Part shown: in pieces, positions 16,478 through 25,497 of the stretch
How the letters are laid out: each line of letters begins with the position of its first letter
Numbering within the stretch: position 1 is the first letter of the stretch
From: Paenibacillus sp. FSL R7-0273
Lineage (GTDB): Bacteria > Bacillota > Bacilli > Paenibacillales > Paenibacillaceae
Reading direction: 5' to 3'
Length of the DNA: 64,000 bases
Assembly: GCF_000758625.1 (NCBI RefSeq)
Contig: NZ_CP009283.1
Span: 6,776,501-6,840,500 of the forward strand
Program-made: the position numbers and the translations under genes
The notes under the pieces: model-generated
The model's input: only the letters and a program-made list of their open reading frames with translations
What the model was told of the DNA's origin: nothing
Database searches by the model: none

Positions 16478-18073
16478 TTATCTGCCGACTGTGCCGGTAG
16501 AATTAATTAGTTTATCAAGCATCTCATCATATGTTGTCATAAAGCGGGCAGCCGCACTATAGGCATGCTGGAACACCAGCATATTTGACATTTCCTCATC
16601 TAGAGAAACCCCGCTTACCGATTGCCGTCTGGAATTGACCTGGTCCACCAGATAATCTGAGTTGCTAGCTTGGCGTGCAGCTTCCTGAGATTGAATACCA
16701 AGCTGGCCCACCATGGAGCTTAAATAGGAGCCGACTGTACCGGTGGTGGTTCCATTAGCTGTAGTAAACGTATTGTTATCCTTCATATTACTAAACAAGA
16801 GCGCCAGCGCATTATTTCCTTTAATGACAGTCACTTTCCCGTCACTGTCTGTAGTAGCACGCAGGGAAGTAGCGAACAGAGTCGGATCTGCAGCAATCAC
16901 AGGATTCAGACGTAAATTAGCTGCAGTAATCGGCTCTCCGGCAATAGAAGCGGTAAAGAAGTCTCTGCCGGAACTGCCGTCTAGCGCATATCCTAACTGA
17001 TGTAGTCCGTTAAGTCCCTTAACCGTGGTCTTTAAATCACCTGTAAGTGGAATAGGAACCGTTGCACCTGCAAGTAATGTAGTTTTAGTTCCGTCTGGGT
17101 TGATTATTTCGGAATCCTTAAGCACAGTAATGCCTGCTGGAAGTGTAGAGCCCGAAGGTATCGTAACCTGGACCTCTCCGTTAGCAATAGTATTGGCCAT
17201 GTCATCAAGCTGTTTTTTGTAGTCTGCAACATACGTGTTACTGGAGAAAAGCATACCATAGGCTTCGCCCGCCTTGAGATCTCCAGAAGCATAGGCGTTA
17301 TTGAGAAAAGCATTGTCCACTACCGCTCCCACTGCCGCTCCCTGTACAAGGGGTTGTCCGCCCAGTGAGATCGTGTATCCGGCATCTGTATCTAACACCG
17401 TAATATTAATGATTTTGGAGAGCTTGTCTGTCAATAAATCGCGCTGGTCACGCAAATCATTAGCCTGGTCGCCCATACCCTCGATTTTGAAGATGGATTG
17501 GTTTAAATCAGCAATAGAGCTCAGATAGCTCTGAATTTCCTTCCCCTTAACATCAATATTGCTATTGAGGTCCCGGTCCAGGTTATTCAGTTGAGTGCTC
17601 ATATAATTCATGGCATCCGTAAGGGATTGGGCAGTTTGCACAACAATCTTACGGGCTGTAGGGTCTTCAGGATTCTTACTCAGATCTGACCAGGATTTCC
17701 AGAAGTTATCGAGTACTGTGCGAATACCTGTATCAGATGGCTCATTCACAATTGCCTCCAGCTTATCCAGCGTATCAGACTGAATCAACCAGTTGCCGCT
17801 CGCGGCATTCTCACCCCGGTATTGATCATCCAAAAACATTTCACGTATCCGGTCAATCGACGAGAATTCTACACCGGTCCCCATTTGGCCGGGTAATGTG
17901 GAGTTATTAAGGCCATATGCCTCAATAGGTATAGCAGCCTTCATATTCACACGCTGACGCGTGTAGCCTTCTGTATTCGCATTAGCAATATTGTGTCCGG
18001 TAGTATTGAGTGCAGCGGTCTGGGTGAACAGGCTCCGTCTCGCCGTCTCGATTGAATGAAATGTGGATGTCAC
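16478..18073 (-). CDS. flgK: Flagellar hook-associated protein 1 FlgK
   Basis: 531 residues, the first hook-filament junction protein. The N-terminal STFHSIETARRSLFTQ and NTTGHNIANANTEGYTRQR are the flagellar rod/hook motif, and the C-terminus SGVSLDEEMSNMLVFQHAYSA is the conserved FlgK end. A central domain of about 200 residues, rich in Thr, Gly and Asn, is variable as usual. The start is GTG at 18073 with GGGAGG eight bases before. Confidence 0.95.
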   Translation of the reverse strand: MTSTFHSIETARRSLFTQTAALNTTGHNIANANTEGYTRQRVNMKAAIPIEAYGLNNSTLPGQMGTGVEFSSIDRIREMFLDDQYRGENAASGNWLIQSDTLDKLEAIVNEPSDTGIRTVLDNFWKSWSDLSKNPEDPTARKIVVQTAQSLTDAMNYMSTQLNNLDRDLNSNIDVKGKEIQSYLSSIADLNQSIFKIEGMGDQANDLRDQRDLLTDKLSKIINITVLDTDAGYTISLGGQPLVQGAAVGAVVDNAFLNNAYASGDLKAGEAYGMLFSSNTYVADYKKQLDDMANTIANGEVQVTIPSGSTLPAGITVLKDSEIINPDGTKTTLLAGATVPIPLTGDLKTTVKGLNGLHQLGYALDGSSGRDFFTASIAGEPITAANLRLNPVIAADPTLFATSLRATTDSDGKVTVIKGNNALALLFSNMKDNNTFTTANGTTTGTVGSYLSSMVGQLGIQSQEAARQASNSDYLVDQVNSRRQSVSGVSLDEEMSNMLVFQHAYSAAARFMTTYDEMLDKLINSTGTVGR

Positions 18074-18127
18074 TGCTTATTCCTCCCTATATATGCACCG
18101 GCAAAACGGACTGCAGGCAGGCTGCAA

Positions 18128-18628
18128 CTATCCGCGGGCGTCAAAAAGACCTGGCCGATTACTGTTGTAACCTTTATCGGCTGGATGATGATACGTAAAA
18201 TCCTGGTTCGGTCTTCCGACAAGCAAATCCAGGGAATAGTCTATAAAAGTAAGCGACTGCTCGATCAGCTTCTGATTTAATTCATTAGCTTTCTTTAGAC
18301 GGTGAAGGGTGTCAGAAAGCTTATGCTGGATCTGCTGCAGACGCGATTTGTCTTCGGGATCAAATACAAGCCGGGACAGCTCGGTCAGATTCAGGTTCAG
18401 ATTGGAGCGTATGCCCACCCCCTGCAAAAAGGTATAAGCAGCCTCTCCGCGCTTTTCTTCAAGCTGTCCTATCAGCTTCATCAGCTTGGACTCCCGGTTC
18501 ATAATGTCGATCAGACCGTCTACCTTGTTATCCATAATCGCCTGTTTCTTGACAGCGGCCAGATCGAGCATCTGCAGATGCGTCTCGTCCAGCCGCTCAA
18601 GAAGTTCAAATAGTCTCGTCAATGCCAT
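18128..18628 (-). CDS. flgN: Flagellar export chaperone FlgN
   Basis: 166 residues, all helical, with LFELLERLDETHLQMLDLAA at the start. FlgN keeps the junction proteins FlgK and FlgL soluble before export. The position between flgM and flgK is the conserved one. The ATG at 18628 follows AGGTGAAC, a modest ribosome site, 13 bases after flgM. Confidence 0.88.
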   Translation of the reverse strand: MALTRLFELLERLDETHLQMLDLAAVKKQAIMDNKVDGLIDIMNRESKLMKLIGQLEEKRGEAAYTFLQGVGIRSNLNLNLTELSRLVFDPEDKSRLQQIQHKLSDTLHRLKKANELNQKLIEQSLTFIDYSLDLLVGRPNQDFTYHHPADKGYNSNRPGLFDARG

Positions 18629-18641
18629 AAGATGGGTTCAC

Positions 18642-18929
18642 CTAATTCTCGGAGGATTGCTTGAAGTAAGGGGCGAGTGAATCTGCGAGTTTGGCTGCGT
18701 CAACCTGGTAGGTACCTGCGGATACTTGCTGTTTCAGGCTCTCAATCTTGTTGGCACGGTCAGTGTCAACTTTACCGCTGTTCTGTGCCTGCAAAAGCTT
18801 GATTGCTTCATCAGAAATGGAAACCTCATCCTTACGTGTGCTCTTCCTAATCTGTTCCTGACGCTGTGCTTCGGCAGTCCGTTGATACGGATTAATTGGG
18901 TTAATTCGTCCGGTCTCGTTAATTTTCAT
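18642..18929 (-). CDS. flgM: Anti-sigma factor FlgM
   Basis: 95 residues from ATG 18929 (MKINETGRINPINPYQRTAE), after AAGGAAGGTGG. FlgM binds sigma-D (FliA/SigD) and holds it inactive until the hook is complete. The C-terminal region VDTDRANKIESLKQQVSAG and VDAAKLADSLAPYF is the sigma-binding part. The frame extends upstream to 19109, but that stretch overlaps yvyF and the promoter region and is not coding. Expression likely comes both from read-through and from the sigma-D promoter at 18979-19006. Confidence 0.94.
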   Translation of the reverse strand: MKINETGRINPINPYQRTAEAQRQEQIRKSTRKDEVSISDEAIKLLQAQNSGKVDTDRANKIESLKQQVSAGTYQVDAAKLADSLAPYFKQSSEN

Positions 18930-18952
18930 AACTTCCACCTTCCTTTTAATAT

Positions 18953-18985
18953 AAAAAAACCGATAATCTTTACTAAGTTTATCGG
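18953..18985 (-). terminator. Terminator between yvyF and flgM
   Basis: CCGATAA and TTATCGG pair as a 7-bp stem with a 12-base loop, followed by TTTTTTT. The left arm is also most of the sigma-D -10 element, so promoter and terminator overlap. Confidence 0.65.
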
Positions 18986-19006
18986 CCTTTATTGAATCAA
19001 TCTTTA
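18979..19006 (-). promoter_or_regulatory. Sigma-D-type promoter of flgM
   Basis: -35 TAAA (19006-19003), 16-bp spacer, -10 GCCGATAA (18986-18979), seven of eight matches to the consensus. It gives flgM and the junction proteins a late promoter, as known in Bacillus. Confidence 0.75.
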
Positions 19007-19035
19007 TAGCTGAAAACGTTTTTTCCAAGTTTTTA

Positions 19036-19446
19036 TTAATTCCGGAACTTATCGACGGCCCGGTAAGCAGCCTTGTTGCCATTTTTAGGCGTGTCATTGG
19101 CGGCAGCACTTTCGGCAGCAGCCCTATTAAGCTCCTTGCTTAAACGTGAGCGGCAGCTATCACACATATGCCCGTCACGGATAAGATTTCCGCACACTTC
19201 ACAAGGCATCATCATGTTTGGAGCATTCGCTATAGAAATCCGGCCTTCACGTATAAACCGGGTGATCTCCTTAATAGAAATTTCAGTAGCATCGGACAAT
19301 TCCTGAATATTGGTGCCACGATTCTTGCGCAGATATTCTGCGCAGATCACATATTGATTCTCAAGCTCTTTGATACAGGGCTGGCAAAGCTCCAAAATAT
19401 TTTTGACGTATAAACGGCCGCATCTAGGACAATTGTCTACATTCAT
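19036..19446 (-). CDS. yvyF: Flagellar operon protein YvyF (TIGR03826 family)
   Basis: 136 residues. Two zinc-ribbon-like Cys clusters flank a helix-turn-helix-like middle: NCPRCGRLYVKNILELCQPC at the start and PCEVCGNLIRDGHMCDSCRS near residue 85, with ELSDATEISIKEITRFIREG between. The family sits before flgM in Bacillales and is thought to affect flagellar gene expression; the exact role is unclear. The ATG at 19446 follows GAAGGAG. Confidence 0.88.
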   Translation of the reverse strand: MNVDNCPRCGRLYVKNILELCQPCIKELENQYVICAEYLRKNRGTNIQELSDATEISIKEITRFIREGRISIANAPNMMMPCEVCGNLIRDGHMCDSCRSRLSKELNRAAAESAAANDTPKNGNKAAYRAVDKFRN

Positions 19447-19536
19447 TTCACCCGCGGCTCCTTCCCTTACATTTTGTGCAGTGCATAATCAACTTATGCT
19501 TAGATTACATGATTGCAAACGCATAGTCTATGATTA

Positions 19537-19563
19537 GTATCGGCGGGAGAAGTAATTTGATTA
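19537..19563 (-). promoter_or_regulatory. Possible sigma-D promoter upstream of yvyF
   Basis: -10-like GCCGATAC (19544-19537) with TAAT 15 bases upstream (19563-19560). The -10 matches seven of eight; the -35 matches three of four. It lies in the 197-bp gap after comFC, which otherwise holds a short AGTGA/TCACT hairpin with T6. Confidence 0.4.
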
Positions 19564-19643
19564 TATTGCAGGCACAAAAAAGTGAAATCACTCTTAAGTG
19601 TTATATAAATTATTAAATCCACCAGTAAATTAAGGATTAATTC

Positions 19644-20513
19644 TCATGAACGCGCCCAGCAAAGGCTGTAGATATCGGCAGTGGCTCCATGGCTGGCACA
19701 CACAAGCTGCACCGCTTCTGCACATGCGCGGATTGTACTACCGGTAGTGTAAATATCATCGATTATGATTATCTGCAGCGGACGGGCGTAGTCCTTAGAT
19801 GCAGATAGCCAGCCGCTGAATTGCATTCTTACAGACTCGTCCGGATTTGCGGCAAAAGCATGCTGCATATCCGCGATACGCTCTGCCCTGCTTTTAAAGC
19901 TCTGTTTGGCGGTATGCTGGGTACGGGTGAGTAGCGGAAGCTGTGGAATCTCTCTCCGCCCGGTCAACACATCTGCCAGACGTTCAGCCTGATTAAAGCC
20001 TCGCTCGATCAGGCGTGCGTCTGAGACGGGTACAGGGATAAGCAGATCGGCCTTCCACTGCTCAGTTGGGTACGTCCTCTTGCGTCGAAGGAGATTAGGT
20101 TCATGCAACCGTTCCGATTGAAACGGCGAGGGGTTCTTACAAAGCTCTATATAAGCTTTAAGCTGCAGGTATGCGCTATCCAGCATCAGCCCCAGCAGGG
20201 GCGCAAGCCGTTCGTGGCCCCTATACTTATAGCGGCCAAGCAATTCCCGCATAACTGGCGTATAGGCGACGGCGCTCCGGTTACAGACAATCGGGGTGGA
20301 TTGTCCGCTCCGGCTGCAGTCTGGACAGCCGACGTGCCGGCCGCACTTCTGGCAGCGGGGGTGGTGTATCCATGGAATTGAGGCTTCACAGCTTATACAA
20401 ATGCCGGGCAGTCTGGCCGAAGGCCGGCTGCTTTGGCCGCAGATTAAACAATGAATACATGCCGGGGCTAACAAGGAGCGGATGCCTGCTGCCCAGTTGC
20501 TTAACGGAGGCAT
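19644..20513 (-). CDS. comFC: Competence protein ComFC (phosphoribosyltransferase family)
   Basis: 289 residues. An N-terminal zinc finger (CLICGQ ... GICISCEA ... CQKCGRHVGCPDC) precedes a type I phosphoribosyltransferase domain with IIIIDDIYTTGSTIRACAEA. It is needed for DNA uptake in transformation, probably in single-strand handling with ComFA. The N-terminal MPPLSNWAAGIRSLLAPACI overlaps the comFA stop by 13 bases, with AAGGAGGGG inside comFA, so the two are coupled. ComFB is absent between them. Confidence 0.92.
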   Translation of the reverse strand: MPPLSNWAAGIRSLLAPACIHCLICGQSSRPSARLPGICISCEASIPWIHHPRCQKCGRHVGCPDCSRSGQSTPIVCNRSAVAYTPVMRELLGRYKYRGHERLAPLLGLMLDSAYLQLKAYIELCKNPSPFQSERLHEPNLLRRKRTYPTEQWKADLLIPVPVSDARLIERGFNQAERLADVLTGRREIPQLPLLTRTQHTAKQSFKSRAERIADMQHAFAANPDESVRMQFSGWLSASKDYARPLQIIIIDDIYTTGSTIRACAEAVQLVCASHGATADIYSLCWARS

Positions 20514-22681
20514 TGATCCCTCCCCTCCTTCAAATAACCCTTTCTGCGGGCAACATTATTCATGGTACGGATCTGGGCAATCGCTTTGCGCTGGGAGCTG
20601 GTCCATTGCGGGGAAAGGAACATTACTGTACCCGCAGGATCTTCCTTTGAGCGGCCTGCCCGGCCTGCCATCTGCACCAGCGAAGCCTCATCAAACAGGG
20701 TGCTGTCCGCATCAAGAATGTATACATCGCTGCGCGGGACCGTTACTCCCCGTTCAAGAATGGTTGTGGTCACCAGTATTCTGATCTCCCGCTCACGGAA
20801 GGATATCACTTTGGCAGAACGGAGCAGATCCTGAGAAGAAGTGCCTTCGATTCGGACGTCAGGAAAAATCCGGCGTAGCAGCACCAGCAGCGGCTCAATA
20901 TGGACAATACGCGCCGCAAACAGAAACACCTGCGCCTCCCGCGCCAGCGATCTGCGCAGGGCCTGCAGCAATCCTCCCGGTAAGCATCCGCGTCTGATGC
21001 ATGTCTGTACCGGCTTCATGGACAGATGCCGCGGGACCGGTAGCGGATGACCATGAAAGCGCACCGGCACTCTGACATGAGGCAGCCGGCCGAAGCTGGC
21101 CTCCCGCTGCAGCTCCCGCGGCGGTGTTGCTGACAGGAGAATGAAAGCCCCGTCCTGCTTGCAGGCATGCCTGGCTGCAAAAGCCAGCATAGGATCGTTG
21201 TGATACGGAAACGCATCAAGCTCGTCGATAATGACCAGATCAAAGGCCTGGTAGAAACGCAGCAGCTGGTGTGTCGTTGCAAGGGTTAGCTGTCCCGGAA
21301 CCCAGCGGTCCGGACTGCCTCCGTACAGCACGGCCAGTGACGCCGCCGGGAAGGCCCGCGCCATCCGCGGGGCCAGCTCCAGCACGACGTCGCGCCGCGG
21401 CGTCGCCACCAGTGCCCGCCCTCCGGCGGCGAGCACTGCATCCAGGAGCGGGAAGGTGATCTCCGTCTTCCCCGCTCCCGTCACCGCCCAGAGCAGGAAC
21501 CGCTCTGGGCCTCCCCCGGCTGCGCGCTTCGCCCGCGCAGCCAAGAACCCCAGTGCAGCCCCGGCGGCCCCCGCCTGGGCTGCACTAAGCCCCCACCGGC
21601 GTGCCGCAACGGTGGGGCTGGTCCCGGCCGCTGCGGCGCGCACGGCCGGAGAAGCCGCGCTGCGTATCAGCAGCGCGCAAGCCCGGCTGCGCCCGAGTGC
21701 GAGGCAGGCCTCGCAATAGGCGCAGCCCGCAAGGCCGCACGCTGCGCAGGGCGTGCGGCCCGTGGGGGCGCTGCCGCAGCGCAGGCAGCGAGGTTCCGCG
21801 CGGCGGCGGGCAGCGCCGCGCAAGAGCAGCAGCGGCAGGCGAAGCGCCGCACGCACCACGCCCGAGCGGGCGCTCTTCCTGCCTTTACCCCCACCATTCT
21901 TGCCCTCACTCCCTGCGCTCCTTCCCCCATCCCCGCTATTCCTGCCCTTACCCCCACCATTTTCGCCCTCACTCCCTGCGTTTTTTCCCCCACCCCCGCC
22001 ATTCCTGCCCTTACTCCCAACGTTCTTTCCCTCACCCCCGACGTTCCCGCCCTCAACTACGCCGCCACCGCCGCCGGATGCAACTGCTGCCTCCAGTCTA
22101 AGCCTTCCCTGCAGGTAAGCAAGCTGAACGGCAGCCATCCATTGTTGTCCCCCGTCTGCAGCCTGTTCTGCCAGCAGTGCAGCCAGCTCGTTCTGCAGGA
22201 GCGATCGGCCTGATAGCAAGGACACTAGAAGATCTGCAGCTCCGCTAAGCTCTTTCATGTAAGCAAGTACATGAGATCCGGCACTTCCTCCGGTTCCCGG
22301 CCCGCTTCCAGTACTCCTGTCGCAGTTCTGTGAACCGGGAAATCTCTGCATTTCGCCAGCTTCCCCAAACCAATCCTCTGCCGGCTTACCGCTAATGCGC
22401 TCCTCTTCCCGGATCTCGGTCTTAAGAACAGCTTTCATGGAAGCTCGCCACTCCCTGGCTGTCCACTTCTCCATAGCAGGATGACATCTGATTTGCTCCC
22501 GCAGCTTCACAGCCCAGCCAAGCGGGAAGGAGCCAGAGAGCATTACCATTCTATCCACCGACGCAGAAGTCCAGCCGCGCACACCGATCCCGCTCCACCA
22601 TAAGCGGTCAACTTCCGGACAGATTGATATATATAGCCTCCAGCGGTCATCTGCATTCACGGCATAGACGCTAACCTTCAT
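20501..22681 (-). CDS. comFA: Competence DNA helicase ComFA with a Gly-rich insert
   Basis: 726 residues, longer than usual ComFA (about 460). The DEAD/DEAH helicase lies in the C-terminal half: Walker A LLWAVTGAGKTEITFPLL, DELD box LVIIDELDAFPYHND, LSATPPRE, and helicase C-terminal TTILERGVTVP and QMAGRAGRS. A four-Cys-pair zinc finger (CLRCGSAPTGRTPCAACG and CAYCEAC) precedes it, as in ComFA. Before the zinc finger a Gly/Asn/Lys-rich segment of about 70 residues is encoded by 63-bp tandem repeats. The N-terminal 200 residues are poorly conserved. ComFA is the ATP-driven motor for single-strand uptake. The ATG at 22681 follows AAAGGAGG. The segment around the insert is visibly G+C-rich. Confidence 0.92.
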   Translation of the reverse strand: MKVSVYAVNADDRWRLYISICPEVDRLWWSGIGVRGWTSASVDRMVMLSGSFPLGWAVKLREQIRCHPAMEKWTAREWRASMKAVLKTEIREEERISGKPAEDWFGEAGEMQRFPGSQNCDRSTGSGPGTGGSAGSHVLAYMKELSGAADLLVSLLSGRSLLQNELAALLAEQAADGGQQWMAAVQLAYLQGRLRLEAAVASGGGGGVVEGGNVGGEGKNVGSKGRNGGGGGKNAGSEGENGGGKGRNSGDGGRSAGSEGKNGGGKGRKSARSGVVRAALRLPLLLLRGAARRRAEPRCLRCGSAPTGRTPCAACGLAGCAYCEACLALGRSRACALLIRSAASPAVRAAAAGTSPTVAARRWGLSAAQAGAAGAALGFLAARAKRAAGGGPERFLLWAVTGAGKTEITFPLLDAVLAAGGRALVATPRRDVVLELAPRMARAFPAASLAVLYGGSPDRWVPGQLTLATTHQLLRFYQAFDLVIIDELDAFPYHNDPMLAFAARHACKQDGAFILLSATPPRELQREASFGRLPHVRVPVRFHGHPLPVPRHLSMKPVQTCIRRGCLPGGLLQALRRSLAREAQVFLFAARIVHIEPLLVLLRRIFPDVRIEGTSSQDLLRSAKVISFREREIRILVTTTILERGVTVPRSDVYILDADSTLFDEASLVQMAGRAGRSKEDPAGTVMFLSPQWTSSQRKAIAQIRTMNNVARRKGYLKEGRDQCLR
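21885..22055 (-). repeat. 63-bp tandem repeats inside comFA
   Basis: Two full copies at 21885-21947 and 21948-22010 and a degenerate third to about 22055. Each encodes a 21-residue unit rich in Gly, Asn, Ser and Lys (such as GSEGKNGGGKGR). The period is a multiple of three, so copy number can change without breaking the frame. Confidence 0.85.
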
Positions 22682-22797
22682 AACGTGCCTCCTTTATAAA
22701 ATCAACTGAATCCCAGACCTGCCTTTTGAGCTTAACAAGCGTTTTTCTTCATACCCGATATAGATTCTGCTATTCCACTACCAAACAGGCAATAAAA

Positions 22798-22835
22798 CAA
22801 AAAAAGCACACTCCCCCATTGCTGGAGAGTGTGCT
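22798..22835 (-). terminator. Terminator after the 22859-23269 gene
   Basis: AGCACACTC and GAGTGTGCT form a 9-bp stem, followed by seven or more T on the minus strand, immediately before comFA. Confidence 0.88.
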
Positions 22836-22858
22836 TCACCCGTTGCTTGCGTATTTAG

Positions 22859-23269
22859 TTAATATTCGTCGCGCGTTGATTGTGATCCCCCGCTTCCCTG
22901 TTTCCGCAGATCGATAACCGTCTGCTGCTGAGGTTCAGGACTATCTTGAAAACGATACAGCTGCAGCAGCGGCACGAATTCAATCATAGAGCCGCTCCGG
23001 GCCAGCCGGGCTGCTACAGCAACCGTGCCGTCCCTGGACTCGTCATCCATCAGGGTCACTTGATACGCTTTGCCTGCCCGGAAAGCCTGCCAGGCCAGCA
23101 GCCGGATATAACCTTCAATTACCGCCTCATGATTGCGGGTAATCAGAATGTAATGAAGCCGCTTGCTGAACCGTCCGGCATGCCGGGTATGTTCCCGGTG
23201 TTGCAGAATATGAACGAGAGCTACTGCCAATCCATAAACAGCCGCAATCCATATTAACTGGGCTACCAT
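22859..23269 (-). CDS. Small membrane-anchored protein with a truncated GT2-like segment
   Basis: 136 residues. One hydrophobic N-terminal helix (LIWIAAVYGLAVALVHIL) is followed by a soluble part in which YILITRNHEAVIEGYIR and VTLMDDESRDGT resemble the first strand and nucleotide-binding loop of GT-A glycosyltransferases. The second half of such a domain, including the metal-binding motif, is missing. I do not recognise a named family. The gene stands where Bacillus has degV (yviA) between degU and comFA, has its own AGGAGG ribosome site and its own terminator, so it looks intact. Function unknown; a degenerate GT-like fold used for binding is possible. Confidence 0.75.
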   Translation of the reverse strand: MVAQLIWIAAVYGLAVALVHILQHREHTRHAGRFSKRLHYILITRNHEAVIEGYIRLLAWQAFRAGKAYQVTLMDDESRDGTVAVAARLARSGSMIEFVPLLQLYRFQDSPEPQQQTVIDLRKQGSGGSQSTRDEY

Positions 23270-23554
23270 GGAGATGCACCTCCTCTTATACCGACACTAT
23301 ATGCCGGTGCTCCGAGGTCGGTGACTGCCCATGGCTGCCTTGCGGCCGGGAAACCTGTCTGCTACAGGGTTATCTTGCAGCGGACAGGGTCAGACTGCCT
23401 ATATCCGGGTATTTATTTAAATCAGCATTTTGCAAAATTCGAATATAACTGCGACTGAACAATACGCTGGCAGAGGACAAAGCAGTCCCTGCCGTTATGT
23501 AATGTTGTTCCGGATCATTTGGATTCTCCAAAACGCTCAGTTAACGTTATCCCG

Positions 23555-24277
23555 TTATAGGGTGACCCAGCCGTATTTGATCGAGTTGATTACAGCCTGT
23601 GTACGGTCATCAACTTCCATTTTCTGCAGAATACTGCTGACATGGTTTTTGACCGTTTTTTCACTGATAAAGAGGTATTCCCCGATGTTCTTGTTACTCT
23701 TGCCTTCAGCCATCAGGCGCAGCACCTCTGCTTCACGGCGGGTCAGCGGATTATTGTCACCGGCCACGAACTTCACGCCTGCTTCCTTAACCGGAGTTTC
23801 AGCCATTGCACCAGTCTCGTTAAGGTAAGTCATACGGCGCAGCTGGTTAATCAGCTTGCCGGTAACCTTCGGATGAATGAAGGCATGTCCTTCACATACC
23901 GAACGGATCGCATTAATCAGCGACTCAGCCTCCATATCCTTCAGCAGGTAGCCGTTAGCACCCTTGCGCAGGGTTTCGAATACATAGCTTTCATCATCAT
24001 GGATCGATAGAATAATAACCTTTACATCCGGGAACATCTCCCGGACCTTCTGTGTAGCTTCCACACCGTTCTCTACAGGCATGTTAATGTCCATAAGCAC
24101 GATATCCGGTTTATTAACGTTGCAGAATTCCAGTACCTGAATACCGTCCCCGCATTCGCCGATGACTTCAATGTCATCCTCCATATTTAAAATCCGTTTA
24201 AGCCCTTCGCGAAACAACTGATGATCATCGGCCAAAAGAACTTTTATCGGCAATTTGCCAGAGCTTTGGTTCTCCAT
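23555..24277 (-). CDS. degU: Response regulator DegU
   Basis: 240 residues. An N-terminal receiver domain ([19 protein letters not shown], phospho-Asp in [11 protein letters not shown], Lys in the [10 protein letters not shown] region) is followed by a LuxR-type helix-turn-helix ([34 protein letters not shown]). It controls degradative enzymes, competence and motility. The longer frame to 24304 overlaps degS; the ATG at 24277 has GAAGGAG seven bases away and the degS stop lies in the gap. The 285 bases between it and the next gene at 23269 show no gene and no clear terminator. Confidence 0.95.
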   Translation of the reverse strand: MENQSSGKLPIKVLLADDHQLFREGLKRILNMEDDIEVIGECGDGIQVLEFCNVNKPDIVLMDINMPVENGVEATQKVREMFPDVKVIILSIHDDESYVFETLRKGANGYLLKDMEAESLINAIRSVCEGHAFIHPKVTGKLINQLRRMTYLNETGAMAETPVKEAGVKFVAGDNNPLTRREAEVLRLMAEGKSNKNIGEYLFISEKTVKNHVSSILQKMEVDDRTQAVINSIKYGWVTL

Positions 24278-24281
24278 CACA

Positions 24282-25454
24282 TTACTCCTTCCCCTTTTCC
24301 ACATTCGTCGGAATGTGAATTACGATTGATGTTCCCTGATTTTCTGCAGACTCTATTTCCATTCTTCCTTCAAGCAATTCAACACGCTCGCGCATACCGA
24401 CCAGTCCGAAGCTTTCCCGGCTGCCCTGCTCGCTTACCTTCTTCACATTGAAGCCAAGGCCGTTATCCTTCACAACAATTTTGATCAGCTGAGCCTGATA
24501 AGTAATCTCCACCAGAACGTAGCTTGGATAAGCGTGTTTAGCTGCGTTAGTGAGTCCCTCCTGCACAAGACGGTAAACAGCGGCTTCCATAGCGGAAGAA
24601 AGACGGTGCTCTTTGCCTCTTGTTTCAAAGGTTGTACGGATTTTGGTTTTTTCCTCAAAGTCATGAACATACTTGCGCAGCGTCGGAATCAGCCCAAGAT
24701 CATCCAGCGCCATTGGCCGCAGATTAAAAATAACCTTGCGCATTTCTTCCAGACTGTAGCGGACCTGTCCCTTTAAGTCTATTACTTCGTCCTGTACCAG
24801 TCCAAATTCCTGCTTCACCAGCATTCTTTCTACAATTTCCGTCCTAAGGACCAGATTCGCCAGCATTTGGGCAGGACCATCATGAATTTCCCGGGCAATT
24901 CTTTTGCGTTCCTCTTCCTGGGCCAGAATAATCTTCAGCCCGATCATTTGCCTGTTCTTTGCTGTTTCAACTATTCGCGAGACTTGTCCCATTTCACCTG
25001 CCAGATATTCGATAACAACACTCATTTGCGATCCGATTGATTCTGCACGCTCGACTGAATTTTCGACACTGCGGACCCGCAGCTGCAATTCATCCCGCCT
25101 GCTCCGCAGATAAATCTCCCGCTCTCTTGTCATCATAAGCTCCAGCTGCAGCTCGGTAGCCTTCTCGTAGGCAATCCGGATATCCTTCTCCGAGTACCGG
25201 ACAAAGTCCCGGCTGACCTCAGTCAGCCGGATCCGTGAGCGGTGATATTGAAGCTCTAGCTTATCAACCTTCTGCAATGTTTCATCCGTTTCTTCCATAA
25301 CCCTCTGCAGTTCTTTGGTGAGTGCAGCAAGCTCGTCCCGGGCAACATGCATAATTTCAAATATCTGATACTTGCTGCTCTCCATCACGTCGATGGTATT
25401 CTTAATGACGCGATCTATCGCATCGGCTTGAAATTCCACGGATGCTTGCCCCAT
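24282..25454 (-). CDS. degS: Sensor histidine kinase DegS
   Basis: 390 residues, cytoplasmic. A long coiled-coil N-terminal sensor region (to about 170) leads to the HisKA_3 phospho-His in RIAREIHDGPAQMLANLVLR. HATPase motifs follow: EGLTNAAKHAYP (N box), DNGLGFNVKK (G1) and FGLVGMRERVELL. It phosphorylates DegU. Length and order match B. subtilis DegS. The ATG at 25454 has no strong ribosome site. Confidence 0.95.
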   Translation of the reverse strand: MGQASVEFQADAIDRVIKNTIDVMESSKYQIFEIMHVARDELAALTKELQRVMEETDETLQKVDKLELQYHRSRIRLTEVSRDFVRYSEKDIRIAYEKATELQLELMMTREREIYLRSRRDELQLRVRSVENSVERAESIGSQMSVVIEYLAGEMGQVSRIVETAKNRQMIGLKIILAQEEERKRIAREIHDGPAQMLANLVLRTEIVERMLVKQEFGLVQDEVIDLKGQVRYSLEEMRKVIFNLRPMALDDLGLIPTLRKYVHDFEEKTKIRTTFETRGKEHRLSSAMEAAVYRLVQEGLTNAAKHAYPSYVLVEITYQAQLIKIVVKDNGLGFNVKKVSEQGSRESFGLVGMRERVELLEGRMEIESAENQGTSIVIHIPTNVEKGKE

Positions 25455-25497
25455 TTCTATCGGATCGTTGTTAACGGCTTTTCTTTATATTAACATA

